A DNA stretch of 64,000 nt from Gordonia phthalatica (lineage in GTDB: Bacteria; Actinomycetota; Actinomycetes; Mycobacteriales; Mycobacteriaceae): NCBI RefSeq assembly GCF_001305675.1, contig NZ_CP011853.1, positions 186,001 to 250,000 on the forward strand, read 5' to 3'. Positions 17,660 through 26,281 of the stretch are shown here, piece by piece; the first letter of the stretch is position 1, and every line of letters starts with the position of its first letter. The notes under the pieces were generated by a model. The model was not told the origin of the DNA and ran no database searches. It saw nothing but the letters and a program-made list of their open reading frames with translations. Both the position numbers and the translations under genes were made by a program.

Positions 17660-19213
17660 ATGCCGAAGCCCGCACCCGCCTACTTCCAGCGCCTCGCGGC
17701 GTTGGCCGCCATCGACAACGTCGCCGACCGCCCCACCAAGCCGGTCCTGGAAGCCTTCAGCGGCGCCGAGATGGCGACCATCCCCGTCGCGACCGCCCAG
17801 GACCTCGAACTGGCCGTCGCCCGCGCCCGTGCCGCGCAGGCCGCGTGGGCCGACCGTTCCGCCGCCGACCGCGCCAAGGTGATCGGCCGCTTCTCCGAGC
17901 TGGTCCACGAGAATGCCGAAGCCCTCATGGACATCGCCCAGGCCGAGACCGGTAAGGCGCGCATCTACGCGCAGGAGGAGGTCATCGACGTCGCCATGAC
18001 CGCGCGCTTCTACGCGCAGGCCGGCCCGAAGATGCTCGCCGACCGCAAGGTGCAGGGCATGCTCCCGGGTGCCACCGACGTCCGCGTCCGGTATCAGCCG
18101 AAGGGCGTCGTCGGCGTCATCAGCCCGTGGAACTACCCCCTGACGCTCGCCGTGTCCGACGCCGTCGCCGCCCTGATCGCGGGCAACGGCGTCGTCATCA
18201 AGCCCGACAGCAACACGCCGTACTGCTGCCTGGCGCTGGCCGAACTGCTGTACCAGGCGGGGCTGCCGCGCGAGCTGTACGCCGTGGTCCCGGGCCCCGG
18301 CTCGGTGGTCGGCCAGGCGATCGTCGCGAACACCGATTACGTCATGTTCACCGGATCGTCGGCCACCGGAGCCACCCTCGCCGCGCAGGCGGGCCAGCGG
18401 CTGATCGGCTTCTCCGCGGAGCTCGGCGGCAAGAACCCGCTGATCATCACCCGCAACGCCGACATCGACCGAGCGGTGTCCGGTGCCGCCCGCGCCTGCT
18501 ACTCGAACTCGGGTCAGCTCTGCATCTCCATCGAGCGGATCTACGTCGACCGCGCGATCTCCGACGAGTTCACTGAGAAGTTCGCCGAGCACGTCAAGAA
18601 TATGACCCTCGCGAGCACCTACGACTTCAACGCCGACATGGGTTCGCTGGCGTCCGCGCAGCAGGTCGACACCGTGGAAGCCCACGTCAACGACGCGGTC
18701 GGCAAGGGCGCCAAGGTCCTCGCGGGCGGTCGTCGTCGCGCCGACCTCGGCCCGTTCTTCTTCGAGCCGACCGTCCTGGCCGACGTCAACGAGCAGATGA
18801 CCTGCTTCCGCGACGAGACCTTCGGTCCGCTGGTCGCGATCTACCCGGTCGACTCCACCGACGAGGCCGTCAAGCTCGCCAATGACACCGACTACGGCCT
18901 CAACGCCAGCGTCTTCGCCGGCAGCAACGACGAGGCGCAGAAGATCGCCGAGCAGATCCACGCGGGCACCGTCAACATCAACGAGGGCTACGCCGCCGCA
19001 TGGGGCTCCACCGCGGCGCCGATGGGCGGCATGGGCATCTCCGGCATGGGCCGCCGCCACGGCGCGGAGGGCCTGCTGAAGTACACCGAGCCGCAGACCA
19101 TCGCGACCCAGCGCTTCATCGGCCTCGACGGGATCAAGGGCATCCCGCAGAGCCTGTACCTGAAGATGACGCCGCAGCTCATCAAGACGCTGAAGTACCT
19201 GCCGGGGCGGTAG
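17660..19213 (+). CDS. gabD2: NAD(P)-dependent aldehyde dehydrogenase, succinate-semialdehyde type
   Basis: This 517-residue aldehyde dehydrogenase has the family motifs in order: SPWNYPL (cofactor pocket), MFTGSSATG, ELGGKNP with the general-base Glu, and SNSGQLCISIERI with the catalytic Cys. The whole protein resembles mycobacterial GabD2, assigned as NADP-dependent succinate-semialdehyde dehydrogenase feeding succinate into the TCA cycle; substrate is inferred from similarity only. AGGAG just before ATG 17660 decides the start. It is 58 bases downstream of rraA, and a hairpin follows it. Confidence 0.9.
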   Translation: MPKPAPAYFQRLAALAAIDNVADRPTKPVLEAFSGAEMATIPVATAQDLELAVARARAAQAAWADRSAADRAKVIGRFSELVHENAEALMDIAQAETGKARIYAQEEVIDVAMTARFYAQAGPKMLADRKVQGMLPGATDVRVRYQPKGVVGVISPWNYPLTLAVSDAVAALIAGNGVVIKPDSNTPYCCLALAELLYQAGLPRELYAVVPGPGSVVGQAIVANTDYVMFTGSSATGATLAAQAGQRLIGFSAELGGKNPLIITRNADIDRAVSGAARACYSNSGQLCISIERIYVDRAISDEFTEKFAEHVKNMTLASTYDFNADMGSLASAQQVDTVEAHVNDAVGKGAKVLAGGRRRADLGPFFFEPTVLADVNEQMTCFRDETFGPLVAIYPVDSTDEAVKLANDTDYGLNASVFAGSNDEAQKIAEQIHAGTVNINEGYAAAWGSTAAPMGGMGISGMGRRHGAEGLLKYTEPQTIATQRFIGLDGIKGIPQSLYLKMTPQLIKTLKYLPGR

Positions 19214-19227
19214 GTATCAGTCACGCC

Positions 19228-19262
19228 ACGGGCGCTGGAACGTTCTGCGTTCCGGCGCCCGT
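19228..19262. terminator. Bidirectional hairpin between convergent genes
   Basis: ACGGGCGCTGGAACG (19228-19242) pairs with CGTTCCGGCGCCCGT (19248-19262) around a five-base loop, with one T-G mismatch. It lies between the ends of the aldehyde dehydrogenase gene and the convergent FAD oxidoreductase gene. Confidence 0.7.
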
Positions 19263-19278
19263 TCGCGTGGGGTCCGGC

Positions 19279-20457
19279 CTACGCCGCCAGCGCCGCCCGG
19301 CTCGCGGACAGCACGGACGCGGACAGGCCGATGCCGGTGAGGTCGGCGGGCAGTTCGCCGTGCAGGGTCAGACCCGCGCCGGCGCGCGCGAGCGCGGGTG
19401 CCATCTGGATTCCGTAGCCGCCCTGGCCCGCGAACCAGTAGAAGCCGTCGACGGTCGGGTCGGCGCCGATCACCGGCGTCCGATCCGCGGTGAAGCTCCG
19501 CAGCCCCGCCCACGACGTCGCGACGCTCCGCACGCCGAGCAGGCTCGCCTCGTTGAGGCGTTCGATGGCGCGGGCGATCTCCAGGTCGTCGGGCTTGGCG
19601 TCCGCGGGCTCCTGCAGCGTCTCGTCGGCCGGCGAGCAGAGGAAGCTCGCGCCGTCGGGCTTGAAGTAGAAGTCCTCGCTCGCCGACATCGTCATCGTCC
19701 GGCGCGACGCGGAGAACCCGGCGGGCAGCTCACGCGGACCCGACACCATGAACGCGGTCCGACGCAGCGGGCGGATGCCGATCGGGGCGGCGCCGAACAA
19801 CTCGGCCACCTCATCGCACCAGGCGCCCGCGGCATTCACGACGTTCCGGGTCCGCAGCTCGTCGCCCTGCGCATCGGTCAGCACCCACGCCGACCGTTCC
19901 CGGCGGGCGCCGACGATCCCCGCGGACTTGAGCACCTCGCCGCCGCGGCGTCGGAAGCCGCGCAGGAAACCCTGGTGCAGGCCGTGGACGTCGAGCTCCA
20001 GTGAGCCGAAGTCGACCATCGCCAGATCCGTGTATCCGGGACGCAGCATCGGGTTCAGCGCCTCCGCGGCGGCGCCGTCGATCAGCTCGATGGTCCCGCT
20101 GTGCGTCGGCCCGCCGTTGACGGCCTCGTGCAGGGCGCGCAGGGTCTCGACCTCGGCTTCCTCGGCGACGATCAGGAGTGGGAGGTCGGCGACCAGCGGG
20201 CCGTCGACGAACTCGGGCGGGGCGACGAAGAAGTCGCGACTGGCGCGCGTCAGAGCGCGGACCGTCGCGTTGCCGTAGCTCTCGAGGAAGGTCGCGGCCG
20301 AGCGGCCGGTGGTGTGATACGCGAGTGTCGACTCCCGTTCGACGACGGCGACCGACTGATGTTCGGCCAACTCGTAGGCGATCGAGACGCCGGCGATTCC
20401 GCCACCGATGACGATTGTGTCGTAGTCGATGGAGGGGATCGGAGCGGTATTGTCCAT
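19279..20457 (-). CDS. FAD-dependent oxidoreductase of the D-amino-acid dehydrogenase (DAO) family
   Basis: The 392-residue protein starts with a Rossmann FAD motif, YDTIVIGGGIAGVSIAYELAE (first 30 residues), followed by VVERES and HTTGRSAA, and ends with the GGYGIQMAPALAR segment of DAO-type flavoenzymes. It resembles D-arginine dehydrogenases and related amine oxidases that oxidise amino acids to imino acids; substrate uncertain. I start at ATG 20457, preceded by GAAGGGAA, because the open frame further upstream only copies the regulator gene. It lies downstream of, and in the same direction as, an Lrp/AsnC regulator (152-base gap without other features), which would fit amino-acid-responsive control. 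Confidence 0.88.
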   Translation of the reverse strand: MDNTAPIPSIDYDTIVIGGGIAGVSIAYELAEHQSVAVVERESTLAYHTTGRSAATFLESYGNATVRALTRASRDFFVAPPEFVDGPLVADLPLLIVAEEAEVETLRALHEAVNGGPTHSGTIELIDGAAAEALNPMLRPGYTDLAMVDFGSLELDVHGLHQGFLRGFRRRGGEVLKSAGIVGARRERSAWVLTDAQGDELRTRNVVNAAGAWCDEVAELFGAAPIGIRPLRRTAFMVSGPRELPAGFSASRRTMTMSASEDFYFKPDGASFLCSPADETLQEPADAKPDDLEIARAIERLNEASLLGVRSVATSWAGLRSFTADRTPVIGADPTVDGFYWFAGQGGYGIQMAPALARAGAGLTLHGELPADLTGIGLSASVLSASRAALAA

Positions 20458-20609
20458 GAAGATTCCCTTCGGCAGGTCGAAGAGGCGAGATGTGTCCTCA
20501 CCACGAGGGTAGGCACGAAGTGTGATCGGCGTCTTGGCGATCGCAACGAATCTCAGACGACGGCTTCGGGCACGCGAACAAACTCGTCGGTCACCCCGGC
20601 CGCCGCCAG

Positions 20610-21092
20610 TCAGTCCTCCCGGTGTCGCCCCGCGAGCCGTTCGATCAGCGGCAGCGTCCGATAGGGGATCGCCTCGTGCATCACCACGGACACCGTTGTG
20701 CGGGTGACCCCGGGGACGGCGAGCACGTAGCCCGCGATCCGGTACAGGTCGTCGGCGTCGGCCGCCGCGACCAGCAGATGCAGGTCCGCGGCTCCGGAGA
20801 TGCCGACCACCTCCAGGACCTCCGGGATGGCCCCGAGCGAGGCGACGACGCTCTCGAGGCGGTGCTGGTCGACCACCACGGCGATGTACGCCCGGAGGGG
20901 GAAGCCGAGGTCGCGCGGGTTCACGCGGCGGTCGAAGGGTGCCAGCAGCTCCTCGGTGTCCCAGCGGCCGAGCCTGCTCTGCACGGTGTTGCGCGCCATG
21001 TTCACCAGGCCCGCGAGCTGCACGCCCGTCGCGCGGGGGAACTCGCAGAGCGCTTGGAGGATTCGCGCGTCGGTCCTGTCCAGCCTGGCCAT
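20610..21092 (-). CDS. Lrp/AsnC family transcriptional regulator
   Basis: The 160-residue protein begins with the winged helix typical of the family, LDRTDARILQALCEFPRATG, with recognition helix near NMARNTVQSRLGR, and ends with a RAM ligand-binding domain (about 70-150). It is divergent from the 2-oxoacid dehydrogenase operon starting at 21241, with 148 bases between, and upstream of an amino-acid oxidoreductase. Local regulators of this type usually respond to an amino acid and control the neighbouring catabolic genes; here branched-chain amino acids are a reasonable guess. The shared promoter region holds imperfect symmetry around TTACGCAT (21105-21112) and AGTCGCAA (21117-21124), not enough to define an operator. 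Confidence 0.92.
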   Translation of the reverse strand: MARLDRTDARILQALCEFPRATGVQLAGLVNMARNTVQSRLGRWDTEELLAPFDRRVNPRDLGFPLRAYIAVVVDQHRLESVVASLGAIPEVLEVVGISGAADLHLLVAAADADDLYRIAGYVLAVPGVTRTTVSVVMHEAIPYRTLPLIERLAGRHRED

Positions 21093-21240
21093 AAAGACCA
21101 GTATTACGCATCACCCAGTCGCAAAGTTGGTCACTCTGCTCAATTCGATGAAGCATCCTTGCGCAGCCTGAGCGCAGTTGAGACCGTTACCACAGGAACA
21201 AGGAGCGTGTGATCCACGCCGACTTCCGAAGGAGATTGAC

Positions 21241-22317
21241 ATGTCTGACCTCGACGAAATCGTCCAGCTCGTCACCATCGCCGGCGAGCGTCACATCCAC
21301 CCCGACTTCTCGACCTACGTCGACGACGTCGACATGGCCGACATCCGCAAGCTGTACGAGGACATGGTCGTCGTGCGTCGTCTCGACGCCGAGGCCACGG
21401 CGCTGCAGCGTCAGGGCCAGCTCGGACTCTGGGCTCCGCTTCTGGGCCAGGAGGCCGCACAGATCGGCTCCGCCCGCGCGCTCGAGGCCGACGACTTCGC
21501 CTTCCCCAGCTACCGCGAGCACGCCGTCGCCTACTGCCGCGGCGTCCAGCTCAAGGAACTGATGCCGTTCTGGCGCGGCACGTCGCTGTCCGGCTGGGAC
21601 CCGAACAAGTACAACATGGCCACCCCGGCCATTATCATCGGCGCGCAGACCCTGCACGCCGCGGGTTACGGGATGGGCGTCAACTTCGACGGTGCCAACA
21701 GTGCGGTCATCACCTACTTCGGCGACGGCGCCACCAGCCAGGGCGACGTGGCCGAGGCCATGGGCTTCGCCGCCAGCTTCGCCGCACCGGTCGTCTTCTT
21801 CTGCCAGAACAACCAGTGGGCCATCTCCGAGCCGGTCACCCTGCAGACCAAGGCGCAGATCTCGCACCGCGGTCACGGCTACGGGATGCCGACGGTCCGC
21901 GTCGACGGCAACGACGTTCTCGCGGTGCTCGCCGTGACGCGCGCCGCGCTGGAACTGGCGCGCGAGGGCGGCGGACCCACCTTCATCGAGGCCGTCACCT
22001 ACCGCCGTGGCCCGCACACCACGTCCGACGACCCCACCCGCTACCGCACCGCGGAGGACGAGGCCGAATGGATCCGCCGCGATCCGATCGAGCGGATCCG
22101 CCTCCTGCTGGAGTCGGCGGGCGCGCTCTCGGAGGGCGACGTGAAGGCCATCGGCGATCACGCCGACGCCGCCGCCGCCGAACTCCGCCGCGGCTGCTTG
22201 GAACTCGAGGATCCGCCGGCCATGTCGATCTTCGACGACGCCTACGCCGAGCCGCACTCGCTGATCGACGCCGAGCGCCGGGAGTACGCGGCCTACCTCG
22301 ACACCCTGGACGCCTGA
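21241..22317 (+). CDS. pdhA: 2-oxoacid dehydrogenase E1 component, alpha subunit
   Basis: The 358-residue protein is the thiamine-diphosphate-binding alpha chain of an alpha2beta2 E1. The ThDP motif runs from GDGATSQGDVAEAMGFAA to CQNNQWAIS, and GRSH-like phosphorylation-loop sequence is replaced by RRGPHTTSDDP, which matches branched-chain or pyruvate dehydrogenase E1. Relatives in M. tuberculosis (Rv2497c) are named PdhA or BkdA; that complex acts on branched-chain 2-oxoacids. ATG 21241 is preceded by GAAGGAG. The next gene starts within its stop codon. Confidence 0.93.
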   Translation: MSDLDEIVQLVTIAGERHIHPDFSTYVDDVDMADIRKLYEDMVVVRRLDAEATALQRQGQLGLWAPLLGQEAAQIGSARALEADDFAFPSYREHAVAYCRGVQLKELMPFWRGTSLSGWDPNKYNMATPAIIIGAQTLHAAGYGMGVNFDGANSAVITYFGDGATSQGDVAEAMGFAASFAAPVVFFCQNNQWAISEPVTLQTKAQISHRGHGYGMPTVRVDGNDVLAVLAVTRAALELAREGGGPTFIEAVTYRRGPHTTSDDPTRYRTAEDEAEWIRRDPIERIRLLLESAGALSEGDVKAIGDHADAAAAELRRGCLELEDPPAMSIFDDAYAEPHSLIDAERREYAAYLDTLDA

Positions 22318-23318
22318 TGTCCGCCGCGGCGCCCGCACGCGTCCCGCTCGGGAAGGCCGTCAACGCCGGTCTGCGCAAGGCGCTCGCCGACGACGACAAG
22401 GTGATCCTCATGGGCGAGGACATCGGCAAGCTCGGCGGCGTCTTCCGCATCACCGACGGGCTGCAGGCCGAGTTCGGGGACAAGCGCGTCATCGACACGC
22501 CGCTGGCCGAGTCCGGCATCATCGGCACCGCCGTCGGGCTCGCGTTCCGCGGCTACCGGCCGGTGTGCGAGATCCAGTTCGACGGCTTCATCTACCCGGC
22601 CTTCGACCAGATCGTCTCGCAGGTCGCCAAACTGCATCACCGCACCGCCGGCGCGGTGAAGATGCCGATCACCATCCGCGTCCCCTTCGGCGGCGGCATC
22701 GGCGCCGTCGAACATCATTCGGAGTCGCCGGAGGGCTACTTCGCCGCGACCGCCGGACTCCGCGTGGTGAGCTGCAGCAACGCGGCCGACGCCTACACGA
22801 TGATCCAGCAGGCCATCGCCTCCGACGACCCCGTGCTCTTCTTCGAACCCAAGCGCCGCTACTGGGAGAAGGGGGAGGCCGACTTCGCCGCGCTCGACGC
22901 CGCCGAGGCGTACCCACTGCACAAGGCGCGCGTCGTCCGGCCGGGCACCGACGTGACGCTGCTGGTCTACGGGCCGCTCGTGACCACCGGCCTGCAGGCC
23001 GCGAAGGTCGCCGCGGAGGAGGGACGGTCGATCGAGGTCGTCGACCTGCGGTCCATCTCCCCGCTCGACATGGACACCATCGCCGACTCGGTCCGGCGGA
23101 CCGGTCGCCTGGTGATCGCGCACGAGGCACCCGTGTTCATGGGCGTCGGCGCCGAAATCGCCGCACGCGTCTCTACCGAGTGCTTCTATCACCTGGAGGC
23201 GCCGATCCGACGCGTCGGCGGATTCGCGATCCCGTACCCGCCCGCCAAGTTGGAGCAGCACTTCCTGCCCGACGTCGACCGCATCCTTGACGCCGTCGAC
23301 CACACGTTCACCGATTGA
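22317..23318 (+). CDS. pdhB: 2-oxoacid dehydrogenase E1 component, beta subunit
   Basis: The 333-residue protein is the beta chain of E1: MGEDIGKLGGVFRITDGL near the N-terminus, DTPLAESGIIGTAVG, a transketolase pyrimidine-binding core with FGGGIGAVEHHSESPE, and a C-terminal transketolase domain including VVDLRSISPLD. ATG 22317 overlaps the stop of the alpha gene by one base (TGATG), so translation is coupled. The frame continues upstream only as an out-of-frame shadow of the alpha gene. Confidence 0.94.
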   Translation: MSAAAPARVPLGKAVNAGLRKALADDDKVILMGEDIGKLGGVFRITDGLQAEFGDKRVIDTPLAESGIIGTAVGLAFRGYRPVCEIQFDGFIYPAFDQIVSQVAKLHHRTAGAVKMPITIRVPFGGGIGAVEHHSESPEGYFAATAGLRVVSCSNAADAYTMIQQAIASDDPVLFFEPKRRYWEKGEADFAALDAAEAYPLHKARVVRPGTDVTLLVYGPLVTTGLQAAKVAAEEGRSIEVVDLRSISPLDMDTIADSVRRTGRLVIAHEAPVFMGVGAEIAARVSTECFYHLEAPIRRVGGFAIPYPPAKLEQHFLPDVDRILDAVDHTFTD

Positions 23319-23337
23319 CCTGCGGAAGGACCCCGGC

Positions 23338-24672
23338 ATGCCCGTCATCGAGACCTTCAACCTGCCCGATCTCGGCGAGGGCCTGACCGACGCGGAACTC
23401 GTCACCTGGATGGTGGCGGTCGGCGACGTCGTCGAACTGAACCAGGAGATCGCGGAGGTCGAGACCGCGAAGGCGTCCGTCGAGCTGCCGTCGCCGTTCG
23501 CAGGCACTGTCGTGAAGCTGCACGCCGCCGAAGGCGACACCGTCGACGTCGGCAGCCCGTTCATCGACATCCAGGTGGCCGGTGACGGGCCGGCCGAGCC
23601 GGAGGCTCCGGAACCGGTGGCTGCCGCTGAACCCGAGCCGGAACCTTCGGCGGCCGAGGAGACGGTCGAGGAGAAGAAGCCCGCGCGCACCCCGGTGCTC
23701 GTCGGGTACGGCGTCGCCGAGGAGGGGACCAGCCGTCGACGTCGCAAGCCCGCGGAGCCGGAAGCCGAATCCGCCGCCCCGACAGCTGCACCCGCTGCGC
23801 CGTCGAAGCCGCTGGCGGCGCCGCCGGTCCGGAAGCTGGCCCGCGACCGCGGCATCGACCTCGCCGACGTGACGCCGACGGGCTCCGAAGGACAGGTCAC
23901 GCGCGCCGACCTCGAGGGCTATGACGACCGGGCAGCCGACACCGAGGTCGCACCGGTCGCGGCGACCGGCGAGTTGGAGGAGCGCACCCCGATCCGCGGC
24001 GTCCGTCGTCGCACCGCCGACGCAATGGTCCGCAGCGCTTTCACCGCGCCGCACGTCACCGAGTTCGTCGACGTCGACGTGACGCCGATGATGGACCTCG
24101 TCGCGCAGCTCGCCGAGCACAAGCGCTTCGACGGCGTACGAATCACGCCGCTCGCGGTGGTCGCGAAGGCGCTGCTCGTCGCGTTGCGCGGCAATCCGTC
24201 CCTGAACTCCGCGTGGGACGAGGATGCGCAGGAGATCGTCACCAAGCGCTACGTGAATCTCGGCATCGCCGCCGCGACCCCGCGCGGCCTGATGGTCCCG
24301 AACATCAAGAACGCCCAGACCCTCAGCCTGCGCGAGCTGACCGAACGACTCGGTGAGCTGACCGCGGTCGCGAAGTTGGGCAAGACGCCGCCCGCCGACC
24401 TGGTCGGCGGCACCATCTCGATCACCAACGTCGGCGTCTTCGGCGTCGACTCCGGCACGCCCATCCTCAATCCCGGTGAGGCCGCCATCCTGTGCTTCGG
24501 CGCCGTGCGACGTCGTCCGTGGGAGTGGCAGGGCGAGATCGCGCTGCGCCAGGTCACGACGCTCAGCTTGTCGTTCGATCACCGGCTGGTCGACGGCGAG
24601 CAGGGCTCCAAGTTCCTCGCGACCATCGCCGACGTGCTGTCGGACCCGCTGTCGCTGATCGCGCTGAGCTGA
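23338..24672 (+). CDS. pdhC: Dihydrolipoamide acyltransferase, E2 component
   Basis: The 444-residue protein has one lipoyl domain at the N-terminus with the lipoylated Lys in EVETAKASVELP (about residue 45), a Pro/Glu/Ala-rich linker, an E1/E3-binding domain (VRKLARDRGIDLADVTPTGS, about 165-185) and a catalytic acyltransferase domain ending in the active-site motif FDHRLVDG. The start at ATG 23338 follows GGAAGGA; an upstream in-frame ATG overlaps the beta gene and is unlikely. The operon lacks an E3 gene, so dihydrolipoamide dehydrogenase must be encoded elsewhere. Confidence 0.95.
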   Translation: MPVIETFNLPDLGEGLTDAELVTWMVAVGDVVELNQEIAEVETAKASVELPSPFAGTVVKLHAAEGDTVDVGSPFIDIQVAGDGPAEPEAPEPVAAAEPEPEPSAAEETVEEKKPARTPVLVGYGVAEEGTSRRRRKPAEPEAESAAPTAAPAAPSKPLAAPPVRKLARDRGIDLADVTPTGSEGQVTRADLEGYDDRAADTEVAPVAATGELEERTPIRGVRRRTADAMVRSAFTAPHVTEFVDVDVTPMMDLVAQLAEHKRFDGVRITPLAVVAKALLVALRGNPSLNSAWDEDAQEIVTKRYVNLGIAAATPRGLMVPNIKNAQTLSLRELTERLGELTAVAKLGKTPPADLVGGTISITNVGVFGVDSGTPILNPGEAAILCFGAVRRRPWEWQGEIALRQVTTLSLSFDHRLVDGEQGSKFLATIADVLSDPLSLIALS

Positions 24673-24731
24673 GCGATCGCCCCCAGGTGTGCCCGAGTGC
24701 CGCCTGCGAGCGCAGCGAGCACGCGCTGTTC

Positions 24732-24763
24732 GTTCTCAGACCCGTCTAGTTCTCAGACCCGTC
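24732..24763. repeat. 17-bp tandem duplication at the cutinase 3' end
   Basis: GTTCTCAGACCCGTC occurs at 24732-24746 and again at 24749-24763, a tandem duplication with period 17. The right copy contains the stop codon and last codons of the cutinase gene, so the left copy is a duplicated ghost of the gene end in its 3' flank. The pdhC-cutinase gap (24673-24752) otherwise holds a GAGCGCAGCGAGC patch of the intergenic repeat type. Confidence 0.8.
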
Positions 24764-25481
24764 GCGCGACGTACCCGGCGGCCTGGTCGGTCATACCGTT
24801 CACCGAGTACAGCAGGTGCAGGGCGTTGGGGCCGCCGAGCGGGGCGCCGTTGCAGATGGTGTCGCCCTGCATGCAGTAGCGGGCGGTCTTGCCGCGGTAG
24901 GCGGCCTGCGGGGTGATGGCGGGGGCGCCGGCCTCGCGGATGAACCGCTTCGACGGCGGTGCGAATTCGACGACCGCCGCGACGTGCTTCGCGACGTCGG
25001 CCGACAGCGGCTTCGGGAGGTAGGCGCGGTACTGCGAGTACTTCTGCGGAACCTTGATCTGCGAGCTGATCGCGTAACCCGCCAGCGCCGCACCCTGCGA
25101 GTAGCCGCCGAGGACGATCTTGGTGTCCGGGCAGGTGGCGGCGATCGACGTCATCCGGCGCTGCGCGTACTCGACGCCCTTGACGAAGGACTCGGCGAAC
25201 TTGAGCTTCTCCCGGAAGTCGGAGCTCGCTGCATACTGCACGGCCTCGACGCGAACAGTCTTGCCGCGCAAACGGTTACGCAGTGAGTTCTGGAACGCGA
25301 TCCCGGTGAGTCCGAGCGGCGGTGCCGCCTCGACGGTGCCTCGCGCGAACAGCACGTGCACGTCGGCGCACTTCGGCGCTGCTGCGGCGGGCGCCGTGCC
25401 GGTGGACGCGCCGCCGACCGTCAGGCCGACAGCCGCGAGTGCGAGACAGGACAGAAGGACCAGGATTCGGCGGAGCATCAC
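24753..25481 (-). CDS. Secreted cutinase-family esterase
   Basis: The 242-residue protein has an N-terminal signal peptide (RR, then a hydrophobic stretch ending AAAA near 35) and cutinase motifs: FARGTVE (45-51), GYSQGA (126-131, Ser128 nucleophile), Asp207 in QGDTICNG and His222. Cysteines at 38/117 and 203/210 fit the family disulfides. Mycolata use such cutinase-like proteins as lipid esterases or phospholipases outside the cell. It starts four bases after the stop of the upstream coiled-coil gene, so the two are probably cotranscribed. A 17-bp tandem duplication covers its stop codon. Confidence 0.92.
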   Translation of the reverse strand: MMLRRILVLLSCLALAAVGLTVGGASTGTAPAAAAPKCADVHVLFARGTVEAAPPLGLTGIAFQNSLRNRLRGKTVRVEAVQYAASSDFREKLKFAESFVKGVEYAQRRMTSIAATCPDTKIVLGGYSQGAALAGYAISSQIKVPQKYSQYRAYLPKPLSADVAKHVAAVVEFAPPSKRFIREAGAPAITPQAAYRGKTARYCMQGDTICNGAPLGGPNALHLLYSVNGMTDQAAGYVARRV

Positions 25482-25485
25482 ACGT

Positions 25486-26211
25486 TCAGCCTACATTTGC
25501 GGGGTTCACATTGAGGCGAGCCAGCAGATCGTTGTCGATGGCGGTGAGCTCGTTGTCGATGGCGCGCTGGGCGTTCTTCCGCTGCTGCGGCGGCATCGTG
25601 TCGGCGGCGTCGGCGGCGATCTTCAGGTTGTCGAGCCGCGAGTTCATGGTCGCGACGAACTGCTGGCCCTCGGCCGACTTCTCGATCTCACCGACCTGTG
25701 CGGCCGTGTCCTGGCAGGCGGCGATGCGGGCGCGGAGCGTGGCACTGGGGCCGCCGTACTGGGTCAGGAGGGAGGCCGGGACGCCGGCGCGATGCGCCTG
25801 AACGGCGGTCACCTGGCTGCGTGCGTTGATGGCCGCGCGGTAGGCGATCGGCACGACGACGGGCGCGACCATGCGCGCGACGGTCATGTACCGCTTCATC
25901 TTGGTCGGCGTGAAGAAGGCCTTCTCAGCGTCGGCCTTCGCCTGCTCCGCGATCGTCTTCGCCTCGGCGGCGGCGACCTTCTCCTGCGCCTTGCCCGTGG
26001 CCTTGATGGTCTTGCGGTCCTGCTTGTGGGCGAGCTTGCTGTACTTGTGCTCGTCCTTGAGGAGGCGTTTCGCGGCCTTGCGGGTCTCGCGGGATTCGGC
26101 CTCGGCCTGGACTTTCGCCCTGGTCCGGATCACTTTCTCCTCGGCCTTGCGGATCTTGGCGTCGGCCTTGCGCTGGGCTCGTTTCGCGCCCATGGATGAG
26201 AACAGTCCCAT
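25486..26211 (-). CDS. Conserved actinobacterial coiled-coil protein (DUF6474-like)
   Basis: This 241-residue protein is Lys/Ala-rich and helical in its first ~100 residues (probable coiled coil, KIRKAEEKVIRTRAKVQAEA), then has a weakly hydrophobic stretch (MVAPVVVPIAYRAAI, about 115-130) and a second helical region. It resembles a mycobacterial-type conserved protein which I believe is DUF6474; the function is unknown. ATG 26211 follows GGAAGG. It sits four bases upstream of the cutinase gene and is divergent from the nuclease gene at 26282. Confidence 0.75.
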   Translation of the reverse strand: MGLFSSMGAKRAQRKADAKIRKAEEKVIRTRAKVQAEAESRETRKAAKRLLKDEHKYSKLAHKQDRKTIKATGKAQEKVAAAEAKTIAEQAKADAEKAFFTPTKMKRYMTVARMVAPVVVPIAYRAAINARSQVTAVQAHRAGVPASLLTQYGGPSATLRARIAACQDTAAQVGEIEKSAEGQQFVATMNSRLDNLKIAADAADTMPPQQRKNAQRAIDNELTAIDNDLLARLNVNPANVG

Positions 26212-26281
26212 GACGACCTTCCCGTCGGATACCCGACTCCTGCGATCAGTTGTCTCCAGCTTTGCATAGTCTCAGTGGGTA

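Noticed and set aside
19279..21156. 625-codon minus frame fusing the regulator region to the FAD oxidoreductase
   Set aside because: The upstream part is out of frame with the real Lrp gene; ATG 20457 with GAAGGGAA is the true start.
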